22,988 nt of DNA from Candidatus Ventricola intestinavium (GTDB lineage: Bacteria; Bacillota; Clostridia; Christensenellales; Aristaeellaceae), in the NCBI GenBank assembly GCA_018715105.1, contig DVMG01000170.1, positions 1 to 22,988 of the forward strand, given 5' to 3'. Below, piece after piece: positions 4,646 through 10,987 of the stretch (position 1 is its first letter; each line of letters begins with the position of its first letter). The position numbers and the translations under genes were made by a program. Under the pieces are notes generated by a model. That model saw nothing but the letters and a program-made list of their open reading frames with translations. It was not told the origin of the DNA and ran no database searches.

Positions 4646-7039
4646 TCAGTCTTCCAGCTTGGTAAACGTGTAGGTCTGGCCGTATGTCTCCACATAGACC
4701 GCGCGCATGACCTGATCGGTCAGCGGCTTGCTGTTGCTGTTGGTCGGCACGGAAGCAATCAGGTCAACGGTCTCAATGCCGCCGATTACCATGCCGAAGC
4801 CGGCGTAGTCGCCATCCAGATAATCGTTATCCGCGTGCATGATGAAGAACTGGCTGCCCGCCGAATCCATCGCGCTGGAGCGCGCCATGGAAAGCACGCC
4901 GCGCGTGTGGGACAGATCGTTCGTAATGCCGTTGTTGGCAAATTCACCGCGGATGGCATAGCCGGGGCCGCCGGTGCCGTCTCCGTTGGGATCACCGCCC
5001 TGGATCACAAAGCCCGGCACAACGCGGTGGAACGTCAATCCATCGTAGAAGCCCTCATTGGCCAGCGTCACAAAGTTGCCCACAGACTCGGGCGCTACAT
5101 CCGGATACAGCTCGCCATAAATCAGAGAACCGTCGTTCATGACAATGGTAAATGTGGGCAGCTTATCAAGCGGCTCCGCCATCGTGACCAGTTCGGTGTT
5201 TTCAACGGCCAGGGCGCTTTCCTCGTCCATATCCGTCATCATCGTCTCGTTGAGATAGCCTTTGACCTGCGTGCCCGGCACCGCGACGAAAGCATAGTTC
5301 TCCCCGTCGATCCCAATGTGGCCCAGCACGTCCAAAGACGCGCCCGCGCTCAGCGTGGCCACCGTATCGCCGCCCGGCATATCGGTGAGCGGCGTCTCTT
5401 CCTCAACCGTCGCATAGGCGATCGTCGGCTCGATCACTTCCGCTACATAGACATGATACAGGCTGCTCAGATCCCCGATTTCAAAGGCAGACTCCTCCAG
5501 AATGCTGTCGATGAACGCCGAATAGGCGTCATTCTGCTTGTTAAGCAGCGCTTCCTCGGTCTCCGCATCCTTGCGCGCCTCAAAGTCCACCACGCCGGGC
5601 GTGAGATCCTGCGCATAACGGAGGATGAAATAGCCGTACTCGGTCGTGATCACGTCGGAAACATCGCCAATCTCCTCAAGGGCCATGGCGCCGTCTTTAA
5701 ATTCCTCGCTGTACAGCGTGCTCGCCTCCGCGACAGGGTAACCCAGCAGCATCTGCTCCTGCGTGGCTCCATCCTCGTTGTAGGCGGCCATCGCCTCTTC
5801 AAAGTCCTGCCCATCCCGGATTGCGGTCAGAACGGCGTTTGCCTTGGCATATCCGGTCAGCTGCGCGGGATCCGCATCCTCAGCAGGTGCCTGTGTCCCG
5901 GCTGCTTCCTCGGGCTCGGCCTCTTCCGGTGTCGCCTCATCCGGCGTCGCCGTCTCTTCCTCCAGGGCAATGTAGATGCTCTGCATCAGGCGCACATTCT
6001 CCGGGGTGTAAAGGATATCCTCTCCGGCCACATAGTCGTTGATAAAGGTGTCCATGTCGGCATAGGATTCCTGCTGCGCGGCCACCTTGGCATCAAAGGA
6101 CGCCCGGACTTCCTCTTCGGTGACGCTCACATCCTCGGTCGCCATCTCATAAATGAAGTCAAGCAGGTCGGTCAGCTTCGCGCTGTCATAGAGGGATTCC
6201 TCGGTGTATCCGCTCGCCTCCAGCTCATCGCTGATGATCTTTTGCAGCTCTTCGCCCTCATAGCCGTAATAGGAGAGATAGCTCTCATAGTATTCGCGCA
6301 TGCTGTCAAGCGTGGCCGTGACCTGCGCGCGCAGCTCTTCTTCCTTTTCCGGCGTCAGCTCATAGCCGTTTTGATAGGCAAAGTGCTCCACAATCCCCTG
6401 GCTCAAGCGCATCTGCACCGTCTCCTGGGCAACGGAAGCCTGGAAATCCGTATCATACTCGTCCATCTCATAACCATACTGAGCATAGTAAGAGATGTAC
6501 AGTTCGAGCATCTGGTCAAACTCTTCCTGCACCTCAGAGCGCATCACCGTTACGGCTCCGTCATAAGCCGTGGCGAGCACCACATCCTCCAGCAGCGATG
6601 CCTCGCCCTCGGTCGCCTCTCCTTCGGTGGCCTCTCCCTCGGTGGCCTCTGCGTCAAGCGTGCCCTGCGTTTCAGCCGCATCGTCCGTCACAAGGATGGA
6701 CGTGGGGCCGTCTGCTCCGCCGATGATGCTGCGCGCCTGTGCAGGCTCTTCAGCCGGTTCCTCGGTGGGCTCAGCCGTCGGCTCTATCGTCGGTTCTTCC
6801 GTGGGCTCGGCCGTCGGCTCTTCCGTGGGTTCCTCAGTAGGCTCAGCCGTCGGCTCTTCCGTGGGCTCAGCCGTCGGTTCTTCCGTGGGTTCCTCGGTGG
6901 GCTCAGCCGTCGGCTCCTGAGTCGGCTCTTCGGTGGCGGCCGGTGCATCCGTCGCCGCAGTCGTTGGGTCCTGTGTGCTGCATGCGCTCATCGCAAACAG
7001 CGCAAGCACAAGCAGCAGGGCCAGAAATGTCTTCTTCAT
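4646..7039 (-). CDS. lipoprotein peptidyl-prolyl isomerase: SurA/PpiC part plus SH3-like part plus cyclophilin domain
   Basis: This 797-residue exported folding factor is probably lipid-anchored. Residues 1-20 are a signal peptide ending MSAC, with Cys20 as the likely lipid site (Met instead of Leu at -3). Residues 38-99 are a Glu-Pro-Thr repeat stalk. Residues 104-117 hold SIIGGADGPTSILV, and 131-147 an EATEG repeat. Residues ~155-335 resemble a SurA-type helical chaperone region and ~345-480 a PpiC-like rotamase (TEYGYFILRYAQD). Residues ~548-600 look like a bacterial SH3 domain. Residues ~628-787 are a cyclophilin with FHRVVPGFVIQGGD and GSQFFIM, carrying the catalytic Arg671. The cyclosporin-site Trp is Tyr here (DYLDGD). 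Cis-trans isomerase activity is known for the cyclophilin family; activity of the PpiC-like part is less sure. GGAGGG lies 11 bases before the ATG. It is monocistronic, with its own promoter and terminator. Confidence 0.9.
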   Translation of the reverse strand: MKKTFLALLLVLALFAMSACSTQDPTTAATDAPAATEEPTQEPTAEPTEEPTEEPTAEPTEEPTAEPTEEPTEEPTAEPTEEPTIEPTAEPTEEPAEEPAQARSIIGGADGPTSILVTDDAAETQGTLDAEATEGEATEGEATEGEASLLEDVVLATAYDGAVTVMRSEVQEEFDQMLELYISYYAQYGYEMDEYDTDFQASVAQETVQMRLSQGIVEHFAYQNGYELTPEKEEELRAQVTATLDSMREYYESYLSYYGYEGEELQKIISDELEASGYTEESLYDSAKLTDLLDFIYEMATEDVSVTEEEVRASFDAKVAAQQESYADMDTFINDYVAGEDILYTPENVRLMQSIYIALEEETATPDEATPEEAEPEEAAGTQAPAEDADPAQLTGYAKANAVLTAIRDGQDFEEAMAAYNEDGATQEQMLLGYPVAEASTLYSEEFKDGAMALEEIGDVSDVITTEYGYFILRYAQDLTPGVVDFEARKDAETEEALLNKQNDAYSAFIDSILEESAFEIGDLSSLYHVYVAEVIEPTIAYATVEEETPLTDMPGGDTVATLSAGASLDVLGHIGIDGENYAFVAVPGTQVKGYLNETMMTDMDEESALAVENTELVTMAEPLDKLPTFTIVMNDGSLIYGELYPDVAPESVGNFVTLANEGFYDGLTFHRVVPGFVIQGGDPNGDGTGGPGYAIRGEFANNGITNDLSHTRGVLSMARSSAMDSAGSQFFIMHADNDYLDGDYAGFGMVIGGIETVDLIASVPTNSNSKPLTDQVMRAVYVETYGQTYTFTKLED
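6599..6649 (-). repeat. 15-bp coding repeat (EATEG units)
   Basis: Three tandem EATEG units and a partial fourth lie in the linker of the foldase lipoprotein. They are in frame, so changes in copy number would alter linker length without a frameshift. Confidence 0.8.
6740..6928 (-). repeat. low-complexity coding repeat (Glu-Pro-Thr stalk)
   Basis: About fifteen 4-residue units of the type EEPT or AEPT lie directly behind the lipid-anchored N-terminus. The DNA repeats imperfectly with 12-base periodicity. This is a typical wall-spanning spacer in Gram-positive surface proteins; its repeat number may vary between strains. Confidence 0.9.
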
Positions 7040-7087
7040 ACGGTTATAATCCCTCCATCTTGTTGCGGCCTATGAACCACGGTTTTC

Positions 7088-7116
7088 ATTATACGCGCCG
7101 CGCCGGAAAAACGCAA
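7088..7116 (-). promoter_or_regulatory. sigma-A promoter of the foldase gene
   Basis: On the minus strand: TTGCGT (7111-7116), a 17-base spacer and a perfect TATAAT (7088-7093). A better -35 hexamer (TTGACG) occurs farther upstream but 29 bases from the -10, so it is not used in the standard way. Confidence 0.7.
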
Positions 7117-7127
7117 TCTTTTCGTCA

Positions 7128-7155
7128 AATTGTGCTTCATACTTCATGCACAATT
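7128..7155. repeat. 8-bp inverted repeat upstream of the foldase promoter
   Basis: AATTGTGC (7128-7135) and GCACAATT (7148-7155) are separated by 12 bases; a third related CACAATT follows at 7156-7162. The repeat is in the 3' flank of the aminotransferase gene and 11 bases upstream of the foldase -35. It could be an RNA hairpin ending the aminotransferase message or an operator. No uridine run follows it. Confidence 0.45.
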
Positions 7156-7185
7156 CACAATTGCGCCACAATCCTCTCACAGGGT

Positions 7186-8364
7186 TCAAAGGGTGTTTAA
7201 AAACGCCCGAATGCGTTTGAGCGCCTCCCTCAGGCTCTCCATGCTGGTGGCATACGAGCAGCGAATGTGCCCCTCGCCGGATGCGCCGAATGCCGTGCCG
7301 GGCACGCAGGCAACATGCTGCTGCCTGAGCAGCCTCGTGCAGAAATCCTCACTCGTCAGCCCTGTGCCGCGAATGGAAGGGAAGACATAAAACGCTCCCC
7401 TGGGCTCCAGGCAGGGAAGCCCCATGGCATTCATCTCCTCCACCATCAGCCTGCGCCGCCGGTCGTAGGAGCGCACCATCGCGCGTACATCCTCAAAATT
7501 CGTTTCAAACGCGCGTCCGAGCGCGCGGTCCGCGGCAATCTGCCCCTGAATGGATGCGCAAAGCATGGTGTACTGATGGATTTTAAACATCGGCGCCAGC
7601 AGCTCACGCGGCGCGCAGCAGTATCCAACACGCCAGCCGGTCATGGCAAAGGCCTTTGAAAAGCCATTGAGCGTCACCGTGCGCTCTCTCATGCCCTCTA
7701 TGGCGGCAAACGCCGTATGCTCATGCCCCGAATAGATGAGCTCGGAGTAAATCTCATCCGACAGAACCACGACGTCCGTGCCGCGCAGCACCTGCGCGAT
7801 GGCCGCCAGCTGCTCACGGGTCATCACCCCGCCCGTCGGGTTGTTGGGATAGGGCAGGATGAGCGCTTTCGTGCGGGGCGTGATGGCCTTTGCAAGCATA
7901 TCGGGCATGAGCGCAAAGCCATCCTCCGCCCTTGTGACGACAGGAACCGCCCTGCCGCCGGAAAACGTCACGCACGGCGCATAGCTGACATAGCTTGGTT
8001 CCGGCACGAGCACCTCGTCCCCCGGGCAGACCAGCGCGCGCAGCGCCAGGTCAATGCCTTCGCTCGCGCCCACGGTGATGAGCACCTCATCCTTCGGATC
8101 ATATACGGCGTGGTAGCGCATGCGCAGATAGGCCGCCACCTTTTCGCGCAGAGACTCCAGCCCCCAGTTGGAGGTATACTGCGTACGCCCTTCTTCAATG
8201 GCCTGGATCGCCGCATCACGAATGGGCCACGGGGTCACAAAATCCGGCTCCCCCACGCCCAGGGAGATGGCGCCCGGCATCTGCCGGACGATGTCAAAAA
8301 ACTTGCGGATGCCGCTGGGCGGCACATTCGCCACACGGGGATTGATGACGCGCTCGTACTGCAT
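7186..8364 (-). CDS. PLP-dependent class I/II aminotransferase (aspartate aminotransferase fold)
   Basis: This 392-residue cytoplasmic enzyme transfers amino groups between an amino acid and a 2-oxo acid using pyridoxal phosphate. The fold-type I signatures are complete: YTSNWGLESLR near 63-73, GASEGIDLALRAL, YPNNPTGG (~172-179), SDEIYSELIY (Asp203, Tyr206), and NGFSKAFAMTGWRVGY with the PLP lysine at 237. GEGHIRCSYA near the end carries the carboxylate-binding arginine. The substrate cannot be told; the sequence resembles the broad aspartate/aromatic/alanine aminotransferase (PatA-like) group. Its ATG overlaps the TGA of the upstream Lrp-type regulator by one base (TGATG), so the two are translated together. 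The regulator may adjust this enzyme to amino-acid supply. Confidence 0.93.
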   Translation of the reverse strand: MQYERVINPRVANVPPSGIRKFFDIVRQMPGAISLGVGEPDFVTPWPIRDAAIQAIEEGRTQYTSNWGLESLREKVAAYLRMRYHAVYDPKDEVLITVGASEGIDLALRALVCPGDEVLVPEPSYVSYAPCVTFSGGRAVPVVTRAEDGFALMPDMLAKAITPRTKALILPYPNNPTGGVMTREQLAAIAQVLRGTDVVVLSDEIYSELIYSGHEHTAFAAIEGMRERTVTLNGFSKAFAMTGWRVGYCCAPRELLAPMFKIHQYTMLCASIQGQIAADRALGRAFETNFEDVRAMVRSYDRRRRLMVEEMNAMGLPCLEPRGAFYVFPSIRGTGLTSEDFCTRLLRQQHVACVPGTAFGASGEGHIRCSYATSMESLREALKRIRAFLNTL

Positions 8365-8858
8365 CAGGGCATCACCGCCTCGCGCCGGTCATCCGCGCCG
8401 GGCTCAAAGATGACGCCGCCGTATTTGTAGGTTTTGAGCATGAAATGCGTGCTCGTGCCGGTCACGCCCTCGATGACGGAAAGACGGCTGTGCACAAACT
8501 GCGCCAGTTCCCGCAGCGTGGCCGCCTCGCACAGCACCATCAGGTCATAAGCGCCGCTCATCAGATAGAGCGATTTGACCTCGTCATACTGCATGATGCG
8601 CTGGGCAATGGCGTCAAAGCCCTTTTCGCGCTGCGGCAGCACATTCACCTCGATGACCGCCTGCACAAATTCCCTCTGTGTGCGCTCCCAGTTGATCAGG
8701 GTCTGGCAGCCTACGAGCACGCCCGCCTCGCGAAGGCTCTCAAGAGCGCGGTTGACCGTCGCTTCGTCACTGCCCGTCATCACGGCCATTTCGTGCGGCG
8801 TCACGCGGGCATCCTCACAGAGGATTTCCAGAATATGCATATCCAGTGTGGAAAACAT
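8364..8858 (-). CDS. Lrp/AsnC-family transcriptional regulator
   Basis: This 164-residue regulator is of normal length for the family. Residues 1-50 are the helix-turn-helix (LDMHILEILCEDARVTPHEM, then GSDEATVNRALESLREAGVL). Residues ~65-150 form the ligand-binding RAM domain (AVIEVNVLPQREKGFDAIAQ, LMSGAYDLMVL, EGVTGTSTHFMLKTYK). Family members bind amino acids and form octamers on DNA. AAGGAGG lies 6 bases before the ATG. It is the first gene of a two-gene operon with the aminotransferase, so it probably senses that enzyme's amino acid and controls its own promoter. Confidence 0.94.
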   Translation of the reverse strand: MFSTLDMHILEILCEDARVTPHEMAVMTGSDEATVNRALESLREAGVLVGCQTLINWERTQREFVQAVIEVNVLPQREKGFDAIAQRIMQYDEVKSLYLMSGAYDLMVLCEAATLRELAQFVHSRLSVIEGVTGTSTHFMLKTYKYGGVIFEPGADDRREAVMP

Positions 8859-8921
8859 GGGGTTCCTCCTTTTTCGGTTTTGCGCGTTATCTAAAAACCG
8901 GCATTTTTTGAAGAATGGCTT

Positions 8922-8951
8922 ATTATATCACGAAAAAACAGGCGCTGTAAA
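8922..8951 (-). promoter_or_regulatory. sigma-A promoter of the Lrp regulator-aminotransferase operon
   Basis: On the minus strand: TTTACA (8946-8951), an 18-base spacer and a perfect TATAAT (8922-8927). The leader to the ATG is about 55 bases. Confidence 0.7.
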
Positions 8952-9026
8952 GGGAAGCCTTTCCCTGCGCCGGGCAAAACGCGGCGTGGGAATCCTCCCT
9001 TTTCAGCGCCCCTCTTCCCATCGGTA

Positions 9027-9057
9027 AGACAGATGTTCTCCCGCAGGGCATCTGTCT
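9027..9057 (-). terminator. hairpin at the end of the second LysR gene
   Basis: A 9-bp stem (AGACAGATG 9027-9035 with CATCTGTCT 9049-9057) includes two bases of the LysR stop codon (9056-9058). Only a poor uridine run follows, so termination may be weak or factor-assisted. Confidence 0.45.
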
Positions 9058-9970
9058 AAGGCACAAAGTTCCCGTTTGTCTGCGGCGCTTCACGCCGCTT
9101 TTTTTCTGCAAATGCTTCAATGTGCAGCGCCATCTGCCGCACGGCGGGCGGCATCATCTGCGGGTTAAGCATGGCAATGCCGAACTCGCGGCATTCCATG
9201 GGTTCAATGGGGTAAACGTCCACATCGCCGTGAGACCGCTCAAGGATCAGATTGGGCATGATGCAGATGCCAAATCCCCCTTCCACCATGGCAATGGTGG
9301 AAAGATCATCCACCACGCGGCAGGAAGCCCGCACGGATGTGATCCGGTATTTTGCCAAAAATGCCTGGACATCCGCATCGGTCGCATCCCCCTGAACGAC
9401 AAACGTCTGGTCTTTCATCTCCTGCGGTGTGATAAAGCCCGGATTGCGCGTTTGAAATCCTTTCGGCACGATGCACATCAGCCGGTCCCGATAGAGCGGA
9501 TGCACGGTGAGCTCCCGGGTGGATTCCGTGGAGAGGAAGCCGATGTCCACTACGCCGGTCTTGATCCAGCTGATCACATCCGCATACGTTCCCTGGCTGA
9601 TTTCAATCTCCACCCCCGGATAATGCTGGCGGTATTCAGCCACAATCTGCGGAAGCCACGCCACGCACACGCTGTTAAACGCGCCGATGCGCACCTTGCC
9701 GCGCTGCACGCCCTTGAGCTCATCGATGATCTGGCTGAGCGCGTCGTCTGCGGCGAGCACCTGGCGGATGGCGGGATAGAGCGCCTCCCCGCTGCGCGTA
9801 AGCGATACGCCGCCCTTGCCCCGCACAAAGAGCGAAAAACCACAGGCTTCCTCCATGGAGCTCACGGCGTGGCTGATGGCGCTGGGCGTCAGGTGCAGGG
9901 CCTGCGCGGCGCGCGCAAAGCTTCCCTGTTCGGTGACGGTGTGAAAAATGCGATATTCCAGCAGCGTCAT
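9056..9970 (-). CDS. LysR-family transcriptional regulator
   Basis: This 304-residue regulator has the N-terminal LysR helix-turn-helix (YRIFHTVTEQGSFARAAQAL, then TPSAISHAVSSMEEACGFSLF) in residues 1-60. The effector-binding domain starts near GKVRIGAFNSVCVAWLP. AAGGAG lies 9 bases before the ATG. It is divergent from queT, and the shared intergenic region carries a perfect 10-bp inverted repeat (10082-10091 and 10124-10133) placed to affect both promoters. Control of queT by this protein is an inference from that layout. The riboswitch already explains queT feedback, so the LysR target may lie elsewhere. The ligand is unknown. Confidence 0.94.
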   Translation of the reverse strand: MTLLEYRIFHTVTEQGSFARAAQALHLTPSAISHAVSSMEEACGFSLFVRGKGGVSLTRSGEALYPAIRQVLAADDALSQIIDELKGVQRGKVRIGAFNSVCVAWLPQIVAEYRQHYPGVEIEISQGTYADVISWIKTGVVDIGFLSTESTRELTVHPLYRDRLMCIVPKGFQTRNPGFITPQEMKDQTFVVQGDATDADVQAFLAKYRITSVRASCRVVDDLSTIAMVEGGFGICIMPNLILERSHGDVDVYPIEPMECREFGIAMLNPQMMPPAVRQMALHIEAFAEKKRREAPQTNGNFVP

Positions 9971-10048
9971 GGGCTTTTTCTCCTTCCCGGCCGTCCGGAC
10001 CGATTGCCGCCGATTCCGCGCAGGGCACGCGGCCGTAACGTCTCATTC

Positions 10049-10077
10049 ACTCTACACCATCCTCCCAGGTCCGTCAA
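10049..10077 (-). promoter_or_regulatory. sigma-A promoter of the second LysR gene
   Basis: On the minus strand: TTGACG (10072-10077), a 17-base spacer and TAGAGT (10049-10054). The weak -10 would suit a gene under activation or autoregulation. The left arm of the intergenic inverted repeat starts 5 bases upstream of the -35. Confidence 0.6.
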
Positions 10078-10081
10078 GCCC

Positions 10082-10133
10082 CGTGTGCATTTGGGGCTTG
10101 CATTCCGCCCGATGCTTTGTTATAATGCACACG
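10082..10133. promoter_or_regulatory. 10-bp inverted repeat spanning the queT promoter
   Basis: CGTGTGCATT (10082-10091) and AATGCACACG (10124-10133) are perfect complements with centres 42 bp apart, about four helical turns. The right arm overlaps the queT -10 and start site. The core TGCACACG appears again at 10912-10919 inside the promoter of the RpiB-like gene. This looks like an operator for a looping or tetrameric regulator. Confidence 0.5.
10098..10126 (+). promoter_or_regulatory. sigma-A promoter of queT
   Basis: TTGCAT (10098-10103), a 17-base spacer and a perfect TATAAT (10121-10126) with an extended TGT. Transcription should start near 10133, so the whole riboswitch is in the leader. 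Confidence 0.8.
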
Positions 10134-10143
10134 ACAACCTGTC

Positions 10144-10184
10144 GGACTGTTCGAAACCATCCAGTCCTTAAACAAAACTATGGG
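10144..10184 (+). promoter_or_regulatory. preQ1-I-type riboswitch aptamer
   Basis: Stem P1 is GGACTG (10144-10149) with CAGTCC (10162-10167). The 12-base loop ends in ACCATC, and an A-rich tail (10168-10179) follows P1. CCAT in the loop (10157-10160) can pair with ATGG after the tail (10180-10183), giving the H-type pseudoknot of preQ1-I RNAs. The tail TTAAACAAAACTATGG is very like that of the Thermoanaerobacter tengcongensis preQ1 riboswitch as I recall it. The downstream gene encodes a queuosine-precursor transporter, which fits. PreQ1 binding should stabilise the pseudoknot and favour the terminator that follows. Confidence 0.78.
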
Positions 10185-10235
10185 CCGAAGGGATGCATCC
10201 GCATGCCTTCAACAGCGGCCTTGCGCCGTTTTTTT
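10183..10235 (+). terminator. riboswitch expression platform: antiterminator and terminator
   Basis: The terminator stem is AGCGGC (10214-10219) with GCCGTT (10225-10230, one G-U pair), followed by a T run (10229-10235). A competing antiterminator pairs GGCCG (10183-10187) with CGGCC (10216-10220) around an inner hairpin (AAGG 10188-10191 with CCTT 10206-10209). The antiterminator uses the last G of the pseudoknot, so ligand binding would weaken it. The direct overlap is only one or two bases. Confidence 0.68.
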
Positions 10236-10263
10236 GTTGCCCCTTTTCCGGGGCGCCCTGCCG

Positions 10264-10282
10264 TTTTGCTGGTTGAGCAAAA
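10264..10282 (+). other. small perfect hairpin before the queT ribosome binding site
   Basis: TTTTGCT (10264-10270) and AGCAAAA (10276-10282) pair around a 5-base loop, ending 3 bases before the AAAGGAG of queT. A second hairpin (GCCCC 10239-10243 with GGGGC 10250-10254) lies before it. These may protect or space the leader; no specific role is evident. Confidence 0.4.
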
Positions 10283-10301
10283 TGACAAAGGAGAATCCCT
10301 T

Positions 10302-10823
10302 ATGGAAAATCCATCCCTGTCTTCCCTGACAAGCGGCCGGAAGATGCCCGGCGCCGGCACACGCGCGCTCGCGCGGGGCGCGGTCATCGCCGCCCTGTAT
10401 GCCGCGCTGACGCTCCTGCTGGCGCCGCTGAGCTACGGCGAGGTGCAGATCCGCTTTTCCGAAGCGCTGACGCTCCTGCCCATCCTGCTGCCGGAAGCCG
10501 TGCCGGCGCTCTTTGTGGGCTGCCTGCTTTCCAACATTCTGGGCGGCTGCATGATCTTTGACATTGTGTTCGGTTCGCTGGCCACGCTGCTGGCCGCGCT
10601 GTGCACACGGCGCCTGCGTTCCTTTTTCTGGCCGGCTGCGGCCATGCCTGTGCTGTTCAACGGGGTGATCGTCGGCACGGTCGTGCATGTCTGCTATTCT
10701 CCGGCCATCCCGCTCCCCCTGTGCATGCTCAGCGTGGCGGCAGGAGAGGCCATTTCCTGCCTGATTGTGGGGCCGGTTTTTATCCGCCTGATGCGCCGCG
10801 TCCCCTCTGCGCTTCTTCAGTAG
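10302..10823 (+). CDS. queT: QueT-type queuosine precursor transporter
   Basis: This 173-residue membrane protein is the substrate-binding S component of an ECF transporter, thought to import queuosine precursors such as preQ1. It has about five to six hydrophobic segments from residue ~22 (ARGAVIAALYAALTLLLAPL) to the C-terminus. The QueT family pattern is clear: QIRFSEALTLLPILLPEAVPALFVGC, then LSNILGGCMIFDIVFGSLATL. The open frame extends upstream to 9948, but the ATG at 10302 has AAAGGAG 8 bases upstream and gives the family N-terminus. A preQ1-I-type riboswitch and terminator in the leader give feedback control. No energising ECF subunits are nearby, so it probably shares a general ECF module encoded elsewhere. 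It ends with TAG and an immediate second stop TAA. Confidence 0.93.
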   Translation: MENPSLSSLTSGRKMPGAGTRALARGAVIAALYAALTLLLAPLSYGEVQIRFSEALTLLPILLPEAVPALFVGCLLSNILGGCMIFDIVFGSLATLLAALCTRRLRSFFWPAAAMPVLFNGVIVGTVVHVCYSPAIPLPLCMLSVAAGEAISCLIVGPVFIRLMRRVPSALLQ

Positions 10824-10900
10824 TAAGGTTGTCGTAAGGTTTCGGAATTCAAAAATACCCGGCCCTGCCCCGCGGGTGCCGGCATGCTGAAAAACGCCTC

Positions 10901-10929
10901 TTGACACATCGTGCACACGGCGGTATTGT
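10901..10929 (+). promoter_or_regulatory. sigma-A promoter of the RpiB-like gene
   Basis: A perfect TTGACA (10901-10906), a 17-base spacer and TATTGT (10924-10929). The spacer holds TGCACACG (10912-10919), the same core as the repeat at the queT promoter. Upstream, GTAAGGTT occurs twice (10823-10830 and 10834-10841) just after the queT stop; its meaning is unknown. Confidence 0.75.
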
Positions 10930-10987
10930 GTATCTGTACGCGGATCTGCACATGCCGCTGTAACGATGAAGTCAGGAGGTCTTTTTT

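Noticed and set aside
6689..6727. A sodium-pumping decarboxylase beta subunit
   Set aside because: Only the short GGADGPT motif is present; none of the membrane domain is found.
6740..6928. A CRISPR-like or satellite repeat
   Set aside because: The 12-base periodicity codes in frame for a Glu-Pro-Thr stalk, and no spacers are present.
4514..7075. An 853-codon open frame on the plus strand opposite the foldase gene
   Set aside because: It is rich in Arg, His and Gly, has no known domain, and mirrors the codon bias of the real minus-strand gene, which has a signal peptide, clear domains, promoter and terminator.
10855..10890. A terminator after queT
   Set aside because: CCGGC and GCCGG can pair, but no T run follows and the loop is long; it is not a convincing intrinsic terminator.
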